DNA from: Gymnopus androsaceus JB14
Lineage: Eukaryota; Basidiomycota; Agaricomycetes; Agaricales; Omphalotaceae
Direction of reading: 5' to 3'
DNA: 64,000 nt
NCBI GenBank assembly: GCA_009733575.1
Contig: ML769481.1
Coordinates: 124,001 to 188,000, forward strand
The first letter of the stretch is position 1. Each line of letters opens with the position of its first letter. A model generated the notes under the pieces. The model was not told the origin of the DNA. It saw nothing but the letters and a program-made list of their open reading frames with translations, and did no database searches. Both the position numbers and the translations under genes were made by a program. Below are positions 35,190-49,500 of this stretch, one piece after another.

Positions 35190-36481
35190 ATGGTTAACCG
35201 AACTTACCAAGAGATGGTAGAAGAGCAGAAGAAAGGGATGGTCCCTATAGTCAGAGGTGATCTCACTGGAAAAACTGTCATGGTCACTGGCGCCAACAGC
35301 GGTATTGGATTCGAGGCTGCAAAGCACTTTGCTACCATGAGTCCCGCCCGATTGATTATCGTCTGTCGATCCGTGGAGAAAGCTCAACAGAGCATCAAGC
35401 GTGAGTACTGGTTCCGCTTTAGATTATTCATAGTGCTTATTATCAGTATAGAGATTCAAGAAGAAACTGGTTACAAGAACGCGGAGCCTATGGCTCTCGA
35501 CTTGGGCAAGTTTAGCTCCATCTCCGAGTTCGCCACTCAAGCCAGCAAAACGTTGGACCGTCTCGATATTCTGGTTGAGAATGCTGCCGTTGCTATTATG
35601 GGAAAGTACGCTCAGACCGAGGATGGCTGGGAATCTATGTAAGTACATGCCAGCATTACTGTGAAAGTTATTCAACCGTCTCTGCATCCGATTTCCAGGC
35701 TTCAAGTTAACTCTCTAGGACCCGCTCTGCACGTTCTTCTTTTACTTCCCATAATCATGAATACGGCCAAGCAGCACTCTGTGGTTCCGAGAATCGTAGT
35801 GGTGTCGAGCGAGATGATTTTCTATGCTAACATTGGTTCCGATGCCATCGCCGCGCCGAATACCCTCGAAACGCTTTCTAGCAAGGAATACTGCACCCCC
35901 GAGTAAGGACATCTAAGTTCTAACCGAGCGGTACTGCAGTTTGCTAATATGAGACTCTCAAGGGTGCTAGCGAATCGCTATACAGAATCGAAAAGTATGT
36001 TCCTTCCAAGTGACTGCCAGCTAGTTCTCAACCATACTTCCAGTTTTAAACGTCATGCTCGTGCATAAACTCGCGGAGCACTTGCCGAAGAACATCGTGC
36101 CTGTTGCTCTCAATCCAGGCTACTGCTTATCCGGGCTACGTAGGGAAGCAGGAAGGAGAGCAAGCCGCCAGGTATAAGAAGATGGAGGACGAGTTTGCCT
36201 ACACGTCAGAAGAAGGCAGTCGTCAGATCATCTATTCTGCAATTGGTGGAAAGGATGAGGAATTGCGTGGCGCTTTCACATCGTACTCACAGGTGTTGGA
36301 GGTTTCAGATTGGATGCTGAGTGAAGAGGGAAAGAAGGCTGAAGATAAGACCTGGGTATGATTTTTTTTTGCGCCTCAAGGTCTTCAAACTTACATTGTA
36401 TGTATAGGTGAGATGATTGAGCTTTTTAGCAAACTTGATGACAGAATCCCTGGGATAGTTGCAGAGCACCTCAAGGCTTGA
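35190..36481 (+). CDS. Short-chain dehydrogenase/reductase, copy 2
   Basis: The start MVNRTYQEMVEEQKKGMVPI leads to GDLTGKTVMVTGANSGIGFE (TGxxxGxG), LIIVCRSVEKAQQSIK, LDRLDILVENAAVAIMGKYA with the NAA motif, VNSLGPALHVLLLLPIIM, IVVVSS and, across an intron, RYTESK, the catalytic YxxxK, then EEGSRQIIYSAIGGKDEELR and EMIELFSKLDDRIPGIVAEH. Five to six exons join by phase. One correction is needed near 36150 (LRREAG to EGEQAARY) and one at the last exon start near 36409. Substrate unknown; the closest general type is retinol dehydrogenase/WWOX-like fungal SDRs. The neighbouring spacer and F-box remnant repeat the layout of 26.2-29.2 kb. Confidence 0.8.
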
Positions 36482-36599
36482 TTGTAACAAACAAGATTAG
36501 TAGGAGGAATTGTCAGGATACATTATAGCTAGATATGTACAACATGAAACACTGCTGGGATTTGTTTTGATCCCCAAGCTACAGAAGACGCGAACACAC

Positions 36600-37080
36600 C
36601 AGCCTATAATATTAGGACGGATTGAAATTTTCATCTTCCACAATCAATGGGGACTGCAGCATGATACTGAGACCTGATAAGCATGTGGGTATCCAAAAGG
36701 TCAAAGCTGTATCATATGTATTCAGCCAGATATGTGTGTCAAAGCTGTATATTAAAATTTACTCGCATATAGTTAAACCTATTCTAGGGTTAGAACAGCG
36801 AACTGGCAAAGAAAAAGAGCCCACCCAGCCAGAGTGGCCGATGTGGGACAGGAAAATATTGAGACGGTGCATAAGCCTGAGCCTATACAAGCCGTAGACA
36901 CCCTTTGTATGGACAAGGTCGCCGTGCTATGAAGGATCTCCACAGCCCACAAACCCGGGTACGTGAAGGGGCTTGTGCCATCAAGGTAAGTATGAGGTTT
37001 GACTACGAAGGAGCAGGGTTTTTATACTGAAAAAATGCGCACGGACCATTGCCATCATGTATTCTGTCTGGACAGCGTTC
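36600..37080. repeat. Spacer repeat, copy 3
   Basis: Matches 27592-28050 along its length, downstream of SDR copy 2 as copy 1 is downstream of SDR copy 1. It carries the segment ACAGCGAACTGGCAAAGAAA that copy 1 lost. Confidence 0.8.
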
Positions 37081-37097
37081 GCGCGCGGACATCGGCG

Positions 37098-37192
37098 TCC
37101 TCCCTCAGACTCACGAGCACATTCTCAATGAGATACGCTATGCTTTCCCCGAACTGAAACCCTGTCACTGGAGGGACTAGAGATCATTGGAA
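37098..37192 (+). pseudogene. F-box remnant with internal deletion
   Basis: The sequence encodes LPQTHEHILNEIRYAFPELK, matching the F-box start of the gene at 28052, then passes directly to CACTGGAGGGACTAGAGATC, matching its 3' end (HWRDRRSLEW). About 1 kb of coding sequence is missing. In the intact copy the nine bases GGAAGCCTG occur at both corresponding points (28117-28125 and 29102-29110), consistent with a deletion between short direct repeats. Confidence 0.75.
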
Positions 37193-37535
37193 TACGGGCG
37201 GTGCCTCTCTCCCTCCCCTGCTTCGCAACCGTAAGGGTAGTTTGAGTATTACCCACTCTGTCCTCGAAATACTGAGTTTATCCTTAGTCTAGCGAGAAAG
37301 TACACTCCACTCCTTTTTTTTTGACTAGCTCTTTACTTTACACACCTAATCAAGGCCATATTCATATCAATTCAACTTGCTTTGGAATCCGAGACGGTGC
37401 ATTTGCCAAGTAGATACAATGAAGATAAGTAAATAATCCAGATGAAGCAGTAAACTAGCAATGTAAACAAACACATAAGATAAAGAGCGTACGCCGTATT
37501 GGGCAATAATGCATCGTAAAACTACAAAGTTATGT

Positions 37536-39844
<2,309 letters not shown>

Positions 39845-40260
39845 GGTGGATTGACGAGAAAGAAGTGCGGCTTAAATTCGGCGGCCGACCGAGCCCTAAT
39901 TTTCGGCCCCAATGATCCTGCCTCATAAGTACTTATTCGAGACACTCAGTTAGGAATAAGTACTTACATGATTTGTGATTGATTTCTATATGACTAGCAA
40001 ATATTAATGGTCATCCGTTAAAGATTTGTGCGCGCGCGAGGTAAGTTCCCCACAGTAAACATGCAAGTCGAGCATACACTTAGGTTAATCTTATGTTTTA
40101 TGAGCCATTACCTTCAATAAAGTGAGCTAGATTCAGCTGTACAAGTACTGAAACAGCAGTAAGAAACTAGTGGTTCAAGGTCACGGTCAAGGATAGCCGA
40201 TGCAAATGCCCGACAGTTACCCCTTGAGCTCCGAGCTATTTCCACGCTTCCAGCAGCCTG

Positions 40261-40325
40261 TGTAGCAATCTCAGACCATAGTAACCAATGTATGTAGCCA
40301 GTTTTATTAGTGGACAAACTCGTTA
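40261..40325. repeat. Direct repeat, copy 1 (pairs with 42059-42126)
   Basis: Shares CAGACCATAGTAACCAATGT and CCAGTTTTATTAG with 42059-42126. The two copies flank the SNM1-like and COG6 fragments. Confidence 0.7.
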
Positions 40326-40411
40326 TAGGTAGATAGATGAGGCTTGAGGACTGAGAAGGGATTAAGAATTTCAGCAATGCTTTTGCCTGCCGCGTTTTGT
40401 TCTCAACCACC

Positions 40412-41538
40412 ATGGCTGCTGGAGGAAGAACAAAAAGCAACCCTCTCAATCTACGACTATTCTCAGCTTCTTCAGTACAGGTGCTTCTTCTTCTTCCAAA
40501 CTGGCACCTCAGCCAAAACAGAAACGTCGAAAATCTGCACCCAGTCCTCCACAAAATCACGAGATCATAGTCATTGACTCTGATTCCGAAGACGAACGCA
40601 TTTTAACAAAGAAGAAACGGAGGCTCAGCGAATCTTCTGGGGACATTGAGTTTGTTGAACAGAATGTGTCAGTGGCGGAAGTAAGCGAGCCTTACGTGCC
40701 TTTTCGCAAGCCGACCGCTCTACTTCTCGGTTCCACATCGTCGTCAGTAGATCCTTCGCCTACGGTTTCTTTTGGCAAACCATCCGTGCTGTTGCGATCA
40801 TTAAAGGACAATATTCCGGAGAACGATTCAATTGAAACAAGCAAAGACTCGTTCGATGCCGACGAATGGGGAACGGGCGACGATGAAGTCGTCCAAGATG
40901 AAGAAGACCTAGACGACGAAGTTCAGGAAACATTACCAGACACCCCTCGACGAGCTCCTAATCCTGCGCTGTCAAGCCGACCCCGAGCTACATGCTCTTC
41001 TCACTAGAAACCCTCTGGAGGCACAGGTGCATATCGTGCCACTAGGGCATGTGAACCTGGACAAACTGAAGGAGTACAGTGAAAAATACAAATGTCATTT
41101 TAAGAAAGTGGTGGGCTTTCGGCCTACGGGATGGACGTAAGTGCATCTGTGACTCTGTGTAAACGCCCTCAGAGCTTGGCTCATTCCACACCCCCTTGCA
41201 GATTCACCCAGCCAGCCGGAACCGACCAAGTTGCTTCAATCGAAACGATCATCTCGCGCGCCCAACGCAACACATTCACTTATTCCGACTTGCACCAAGG
41301 CCGTGGCTCCTCCTCCACGCTACAGGTGTACCCCGTACCCTACTCTGAACATTCATCGTTCTTCGAGTTGACGTGTTTCGCCATGTCGTTCGAATGGGGA
41401 AAGATGATCGCGACGGTGAATGTGGGAAGCGAGACTTCGAGAGGAAAGATGGCCAAGTGGGTGGAAAGTTGGGAGAAGGAGAGGAGGAAGAAGGGTAGGG
41501 AGTATGTCGTTCCTAGTCGGAAGGATGATTATTGGTGA
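40412..41538 (+). pseudogene. SNM1/PSO2 homologue lacking the metallo-beta-lactamase core
   Basis: The N-terminal part is disordered: PQPKQKRRKSAPSPPQNHE, a SUMO-interacting-type IIVIDSDSEDE, KKKRRLSESS and an acidic run DDEVVQDEEDLDDEVQE. It then passes straight into LRCQADPELHALLTRNPLEA, HIVPLGHVNLDKL, VGFRPTGWT (intron 41137-41201) FTQPAGTDQ, PYSEHSSFFELTCFAMSFEW and MIATVNVGSE, the C-terminal DRMBL domain of PSO2/SNM1 interstrand-crosslink nucleases. The intervening metallo-beta-lactamase and beta-CASP region (HxHxDH and its metal ligands, normally about 250 residues or more) is absent. A frame change occurs at the joint near 40945. Without the metal site it cannot be a nuclease; it is a deletion pseudogene or a chromatin-adaptor remnant. 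Confidence 0.72.
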
Positions 41539-41747
41539 TTTCGTGTTCGATCTATCTTGAATCTTGCTTTCGGGATGGAAATTTGTACCTACCACCGTTT
41601 CATTATTGATATGTATAACAACAAAGATATTCCACGAACGCAAGCTTTGTGAAATACAAACTTGTCTTCTAAGTTCTGTCCCGCAATGCGCATCGACGCT
41701 CAACAAAACAATTACCTTAAGCGCTAAGCGCGTTGTAAGTTTGTCCG

Positions 41748-42032
41748 ATGTTTCCACCAAAACTCGCTCATAGCAGCTCCTCTTCTTCCTCAATAGCCTC
41801 AGAACGAAAATCATCTGGTGCATGGGCTTCCCAATCATCATCGCGTAACCCGGTTTCGCTCCGGCTCTACAAAGTGCTCGGTACAAATTACGATGATGAA
41901 TCGACCCGAGAGGCTTTGCAGACTCTTTCAGAGCTCTATGCCAACGCTAGCTCTACAAACTTCAAAGGGAAAGAAAATTCAATAGATTTAAATGGAAACA
42001 ATGGCTTTCTACTGGGAGAACGCTTCCAATAG
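41748..42032 (+). pseudogene. COG6: COG6 5' fragment (Golgi tethering complex subunit)
   Basis: MFPPKLAHSSSSSSSIASER is followed by RNPVSLRLYKVLGTNYDDES and TREALQTLSELYANASS, the conserved N-terminus of COG subunit 6 in basidiomycetes. After about 90 residues homology stops and the frame ends at TAG 42030. The remaining several hundred residues are not in the window; mobile-element sequence follows. The simplest reading is that insertion or rearrangement severed the gene here. The intact gene, if any, must lie elsewhere. Confidence 0.6.
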
Positions 42033-42058
42033 CCTGAGCTCGCTACCCCTAGTGTAGA

Positions 42059-42126
42059 ATGTAGCAATTTCAGACCATAGTAACCAATGTATTACCCAGT
42101 TTTATTAGCTGGACAAACTTCGTTCC
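42059..42126. repeat. Direct repeat, copy 2
   Basis: Second copy of the repeat at 40261-40325; it starts about 25 bp after the end of the COG6 fragment, so it marks the breakpoint between host genes and the mobile-element region. Confidence 0.7.
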
Positions 42127-43560
42127 CCGACTCTGACCGAAGGGAAGGGAGGGTCCTGTAACCCATGATCGGACGATATTCCACTGAAACGCTACATCGT
42201 GTGGCATGCGCGTGGCATCCACGTTCATCCTATACTTCCTACAATAATTTGTCATAATTAGTAAGCAGCTTAGCCGCGCAGCGGCTGTTCAGCACGAAGC
42301 ACCGAAACTTCAGTGTTCTCATACTTACTGAGTGCCAGCGCCGCAGGCATAGGCTCCGCGCAGCGGGCCTGCAGCAGCATGGGGTCTGGAGCCCCCAGTG
42401 CTCACGCAGTGGCTGTTGCGGCCAGCGCCACAATCCAGGGTTTGTTCGATCCATAGCACTCCATTTGATTGGAATAGTGTTATATACTCTAAAGGCGCCG
42501 CGCACCTATTATGCCTCCGGCCTTACGCAACTGCTTTAGGTGCCGCCGGCGTCCCAGCCTATATATCATCACTCTCTTGTTCACCGTGACTTCGTCTGCT
42601 ACGTGCTACTTTCTGAAGACGCTGCCGCCACCCAAAATTTTAAGGAAATGGTGGATGCTATGGTATATTCAGGTGTGTGTGTGTGTTTTTTCCCTTCCTT
42701 TTTAAGCATCTGCTCATGTTTCCGTTGCTTCCAGGATCATTTAGCTGAGCTCCCGCATTGCTGTACTAGCAGCGAAAGTGATGTACTCCAGTCACATTAC
42801 TACGTATCTTGCTGTTGTCACTGTACACCCTTCCCCCAATAAACCTCTTCTGCCGTTTGTTATGGTTGCCTTTGCATGTGCCTTTTTTGTGTTTAAACAC
42901 AACCGCCGTTCATTTCGCTCTCCACGGTGTACAATGTCAACTGGTTTTGCATGTTCACCGCTTGTTTTGTTCTCCACGGCATAATGAACTGGGTGCTCCA
43001 TGGCTTTTACACATACCAGCAACATTTTGCCTATTTGTTGTCCCTTGTTTCCTTTACCAGCAGGTCAGCTTGGCAATGCCCGTGTTTCAGCTTCATTCTG
43101 GTAACTTTATTTGGCTTGCTTGTGGGCGCAGCTTTGACAAGGTGTTAGTAATTCGCTTAAATGTTTTATCCTGGAGGTTAGCTATTCTTCTTCAACATCC
43201 GTTCCCATCTTCATTACTGCTTATCTTGAGTCTAGATGTTCTACCTGCTAGGTTATCCATTGAAACAAAACTTACCATTGATACCATAACCTTTCCATGC
43301 AGCCAACCCCGAATTTTCAGCAGCAGGACTTCACCAATAAAGGACTCAAACATCAGCAAGCTGTTATATTGTCATTTTCTGCAGGCACTATTAAAGCACA
43401 AAGACTTGCTTTTACTATTTCGACCATCTTGTTATTTTCCACCCTTCTTACGCACCTCTCTATGGATGACTGCATTCTATGCTCTACATCATAAAAGGCT
43501 CTTAGCTTCTCTGTTGAAAAACGAGCCCTTTCACCATCTCCTACTTACACAGCAGCAGTC

Positions 43561-46500
43561 ATGGATGGCTTTAAGAAAGCCTGCATTGATGCATTAAAGG
43601 AAAAACGATTCTTGCATCTCCCTCCAGGAGCCAGCGGGCTTGTTGACTTTAAATTGTATGTTGTCTTGTTCCGTTAACTTGGATGTTGCTGAATATCTCC
43701 TTTCATACATTTAGTCCATTAGATGATCATAACAACCTCCTCGCTGTTGACAAACAAACACTTGAAGAACATCGGAGCTCAACTGACTTCCACTTTCCTT
43801 CCTGCCTTCATAATTACCTCATGGGAGTATACTCTGAAACAGTTATCTGCCACAAAGCCAGCGTGCTGGCCTTTGGTTGCGCCCAGCAGAAAAAGGAATG
43901 GTGTGGTTATTTTGGTGTGTAACAAATGATCTCTGATGTTCACTAAAGCAAAACTAATTGTCACGTAGTACCTGTCTGTTGTCTCCTAGGTGTTGGCTCT
44001 CAGATCCAAACCCAACATTACCAGCCTACATATCTTGGCACGCTCTCTTCAATGTCAGCACTTTCCTCAGTCCCTGCTTCTCCAGAGAAGCCTGCATCAG
44101 CCTCGTTGTCTTTCTCAGCTGAAATGGCTGCCACCCAACTTTCTCCTTCTGTGCTATCCTCAGATGGAATGCTGCCTATGTCTCCTCCTTCTCACCAATG
44201 TACACCTCACAGGAATGTTGCTAGCTCTGTCCCCAGGAGCATTCCAGCCTCTGGAACGTTAAGTCCTGGCCCATTGCGGCTAGAAACTCCTCCTCCATCG
44301 CAGCCAGGTTGTCGCGCCTCATACGCGTCTATACACGTATGAGCGCGACAAGTCCTTCGGACTTGACAAAATGGACACATTACTTACATTACTTACATTG
44401 TACATAAAAACCCGAACGCTTACTTACTCAGTGACAGAGTCTCGGTCTCGCCGAGACTCGTTACCTTAGCATTGACTGGTATACGCCGATGCCACCAACT
44501 GTACAGCTGGTGGTATATACGGCGACGCTACCTATGAAAAATATATCTTGTTTTCCCCCATTTCTTACCTGCTAACTCGCGAACAGCTGTGATTCGCCCC
44601 CACGAACTTGAAGCACGTCCCGCGCACACACGAGACAAAGCTTTACATCTGGAGCCCACCGCGAGGGGGTAATCCAGTGTAGTTCGCATAGTTTTTATTT
44701 CAACTTTTTACAAAAGTCGTAAAAACGCCTCGACGTCGTCGAGAAGGTCTACGACCTCATCCGGTTTCCCCAGAAACCCAAGCCCTTTTAACTTCCCTCC
44801 AGTCCGCTGAGCTCACCTACGAGACCTCGGACCTCTTTTCCCCAGTTCCAGATGAAGACGCCGTTCACAATCGTCTTTCGCTTCTCGATCCGTCAAATTC
44901 CTTCTCTCCCAAAAGAACTCCCTCTCCGGAAAGAACTCCTACTCCCGAGAAAACTCCCTCTCCGGAAGTAATTTCCTCCCCGTTATCGTCCTCGCCGATC
45001 ACTCCAGATCGCACTCCTAGTCCAAGGAGGCAGAGTCGTTCTCCTAGTCCAAGGAGACAGTCCCCGAGCCCTAGTCCAAGGGTTAATCCAGATATCCGAC
45101 CTAGTCTAGGGTCCACTCACCAGTCCACTCCCATTCCTAATCCATTCCCGCCGCCGATGGCTAATATCCAACCACTCCCTGCTCGAAATGAGCGTTCCGC
45201 CCCAAAGTGGGATTCCAAGTTCAAAGAACAACTTCCAACGTTCTTTGAAGAGTTCGAAACGGTCGCAGCAGCTGCCGGTATCGCTAACAGCGATGCAGAT
45301 ATGAAGAAGGGGATTCTTTGTTACGCAGACCCCGAGATGATGAGGTTCTGGCGAACGCTCCCCACGTTCAAAGACATTACTAAGACATGGACCGAGTTCA
45401 AAAAGGAAGTGTTGTCCCACTATCCTGGTGCTGAGGAAGTGGCAGAGGCAACAACGGAGGACCTGAAGAAAGTGGTCAACGAGTTCGCTAAAACGGGAAT
45501 ATCGAATAGTAAGGAACTCGGTACTTACCACCGAAAGTTCTCCATCGTAGCCGATTCCCTTCAGGAGCACAGTATCCTATCTGGGGTCCAAGTCGCTAGC
45601 TTTTATGTGCAGGCGTTTCCCGATTCCATCCGTATTCGTCTAGATACCCGTTTGCAGGTGTCATTCCCAAAGAAGACTAAAGGTCAAGCTTACTCACTTA
45701 CCGAATTACGCGAGGCCATCGATTTCCTCCTCTCTGACGCGTCGACCACCGTGATAGGTGGAAATTTTAGCGTTGGGGACCACTTGGTGGCCCCCGTATC
45801 CTCCATCACCGCCGCGGTTGTTCCAAAAGCCAAACCCACTGAGTCCAAACTGGACCAGCTTACTCAAACAGTCTCCTCGCTAGCACAGTTGATGGCGCAG
45901 ATGGCTTCGAAAGGAGACGGGAATTCGAACCGGTCCAGGAATAACCGCTCTCCAAAGCCGAGTCGTTCTAACAAGTGTTTCTGGGACGATTGCGACAGTC
46001 CGAAGTTTGATGATTGCATGGATTTGCACGAGTGGGTCACCCAAGGTCGAGTCGAGAGGGACTCCAATGGATTTGTCCAGCTGAGGGGTGGTCAGCGTCT
46101 TCCGCGTAGTCCAAGATATACCGAAGGTACCTTGAAGCAGCGATTCGAGCGCTACTTCGAGGACCATCCATCCGAGAAGTCCTGGATGTGGGAATCTCAA
46201 ATGGAAGAATCGAACCCGTTTGGAGGCGTAGATGTTGGAGTGCACTCGAAGTATACAGTGCAAGGGTTCCAGGGTCCAGCGATGAAGGAAAAGACGTCGG
46301 CGTATTTGGCTGCGTCGGTTGAACAAGGCAGTGATGAGGAAGAGTCTGACGAAGAGGCAATCCGTCAGTTTCTTTTCAAAATTGAGACACGTCGGGCTGC
46401 AAGAGAGAAAGCAGCGAAGGACGTACCTGAGACTCATTCGAAGCCCAAAACACCCATTCCTAAACCTCCCGTTCCTCCTCCTCCCTCCGAGCCTTCCCCT

Positions 46501-49500
46501 CCAATTCCAAGGCCTGGTCCAGAGCACATTCCGAAGCCGGTTATTGGCAAGTTGCCGCTGAATTACGTTCCCCCACAAGAGAGAACCGTTGGTGTTCCGC
46601 TGAAAGACGATTCCCGTAATTTCCGTTATCGCGCTCCAATTGAGACGGAAGCTGCAGTCGAGAGGGTCATGCATGCTGGACTATCAAGTCTGGTATCTAT
46701 ACGGCAAGAGGATCTGTTAGCGATAGCGCCAGAATATAGAAAGAAGGTCAAAGAGGGTGTGACGAGTCGACAAATCGGTGTCGATGGGAACCTCCTTGAA
46801 GTGGAAGAGCCAACATACCTTTTAGGACAAGAGCCTCCGTCGTCACCTCCACCGTCACTCAGATTATCCCCAGAGGCTTTCCCATTTCCGCAGCTGGAGA
46901 ACAACGAGATCCTAGATGTGTTTATGAGCGACCGGAAGGAGCCAGAAGAAGGAGAAAGAATATACGTTGGTCGAGAGTCGACTTCTATTCGAGGAGTCAC
47001 AGCAACTATTGGAGAGCGCCCCGTCCATTGTATCACGGACTGGGGCTGTAGCATTATAGCAATGTCGGTCGCGACTTGCAACGCGTTGGGCGTAATGTTC
47101 AATCCTACGCGTTGTATTCCCTTACAGAGTGCAAACGGTAAGACGGATTGGACGCTAGGAATTGCGAAGGACGTACCTTTCCGTTTTGGCGAAGTCACCG
47201 CCATTCTCCAGGTCCATATAGTCGACTCCCCCGCCTACGACGTTCTCCTAGGCCGTCCCTTCGAAGTTCTCACCCAAGCTCGTACTCAGAGCTTCCTATC
47301 CGGAGACCAACACATTATGATTACCAATCCCAACACCGAGAAGATCGTCACGATTCCAACTGTTCCGCGAGAGCCACCGAAGTTTCGAAAACCGGATGAA
47401 CGAGAATGGCGAGCTCCGAAAAACGACGTGGGAATGGTATATACTCTTGAAGAGAAGCCACCGCCCACGCAAACCGAGTTGGATAAGTCGCGAGGTGGAG
47501 ATGAAGCTCTCGTTGAACGAGTCAAGAAGAAGCTGCTGTCCACGAAATTTGAATGTGGAAGTGGTGAAGATAGAGTTGAGGCTTTCCTCGCCGTTGAGCG
47601 AGTCAAGGAAAGCGTAGTGACCATGGAGATGGTGATCAACGAGCTAGACGTTGAGGAAGCTCTCGTCGTAGTTGATCTGGTCAAAGAGAAAATTACACAG
47701 TATGCAGTAAGGCTTTTTAAAAACATATTGATAAGACTTCGTAGAGCTTTTGTAAAGAGCTACGATAACTTCTGGAGCCCCGGGAATATGGCCGGGCAGC
47801 TGCTAAAATCCGGCCCGGCACCCAGGGCGCTTATTTGGCGGCCCACGGCACCTTCGGCACCCTCCCAAAATGGCAGAGACCATCAAATACTGTTTATCCA
47901 TAAGTTTTTAAAAAGATTGTGATAAGGTGATACACCTAGCCCGATGCCTGCCCACTGGCACCTATAGCATAGTGCGCTCACCGGCGCTTATTTCCCGCCC
48001 TCCGGCGCTTATTTTGGAAAAAATGTCGGTGATTAGGCTTGATAAATACTGAAAAAATCATGAAAAATACTGAAAATATTCAGGCAGTGGGAATGCACCC
48101 TGTACCGACTTTAATTTTTGTCACATGATTTGGGACTTGATTTTAGCGCCCACAGGGGCTTATTTTTGCAGAAAAATCGAAAATTAGGCCTCATAAATCC
48201 CGGAAAAATCCTGGAAAAATTGTAAAAAATGTGGATCGAGCGGACAAGATATTGAGTTTTTAGAGAGGTCGAGAAATTGGCCACGACGTTTGGCGCAACG
48301 TTTCGTCTGTGAAAGACTCATCAGGCGGCGCTGTTCTCCGAACGGCATAGCGGACTTTGTTTGTCAATGGCAAACATTGACTCATCGTGCCTAAACGGGT
48401 CAGCGGAGTGCCTGTATTGGTTCTCGTACGCCGCTCCTCGTTTAGAACTATACTTACTATTACTCTAGTGTGTATTTAGAGTAGTAGTTTGAATATATAT
48501 TCAACATTTTTCATGTTTGGTGCTTCCGGTTGCAGTAGGCCCGGTCAAGGGTCCAGAAATCAGCTTTACCAGAAGTATTGACACGATTCCTGGTCCTGGA
48601 GGTACGAGGTACCTTCTACAGGGGGTAAAATGTTGTATATTAATTCATAGTATAGTTGACAATCATGGTGTGTTTAAAATCCGATGTTTTTCCCGAACAT
48701 CCGACGTGGCTAACTCGAGCAGAGCTCCCGGAGGGAGCGGCGCGAAGGGTTAGCACGGAGGATGGAGGGAAAAAACAGGATTAAACGATTGCCGCAAGTT
48801 CGCTATGATAGGCTTTGAAAATGTCCCGGTTGTTTTTATTCAACTGGTCACCCATCGAGGTTGGTTTAGAGAAAGATGTAAGGAAGCGGAGGTTAGGCGT
48901 GCCTCTGCCATGCTCCTCCCACACTTCTCCCAATTCCTGCCACAGGGGACCGAAGTCTACGTTGTCCCATAGTGGATTATGAGTGAGTTTGAGGACATGT
49001 ATTGGGACATCCTCATCTGTACAAGGACTTCGAGGGTTGAGTGCTTTTGGGCGCTCATCCGAGTATGATATCTCCTCAAATACATTTTCGAGCCATCTCC
49101 CTGGGTATCCGCGGGCATGTAATTGGATGCCAAATTCTTTACGAATTTTTGCGAAGTCTTCCTGCTTTGAAGAGATTCGGATGTATCGAATCAGTTCTCC
49201 TTTGACCCAAGCACGTTTGGAGTCTTCAGAGTGGCAGGAGTTCCAGGGAATGTAGAGGTAGGCATTTAGCGCTTTTTGGAATACCCTAGTCACAATCTCC
49301 AGTTGGGGATTATGCGCGACAGTCCCTGGTGCAAATTCCAGGGATACATCGATGTCTAGGAATGGCATTCGGTAGCGGGACTGGGTCCATTCCATCCTCA
49401 TATTCGGGTGTAGATTCCCAAACCGTTCTTGGAATTTCAGTACATCTTCTATCGTGCCCTCGATAATAGCAAATGTATCATCTATAAAGTGTCGATAGAA

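Noticed and set aside
26169..37192. A STE3 pheromone receptor near the pheromone gene
   Set aside because: Looked for a seven-helix protein on both strands between 23 and 42 kb; only the VTC-like and mannosidase genes carry membrane helices.
42260..42600. A host gene in the GC-rich stretch right of COG6
   Set aside because: Frames are short and show no family motif; the composition and position suit the end of a mobile element.
47707..47922. C-terminal end of the long Gag frame (RLRRAFVKSYDNFW onwards)
   Set aside because: This is the end of the foldback element read by chance; the same peptide is encoded in the inverted right arm at 55880-56077.
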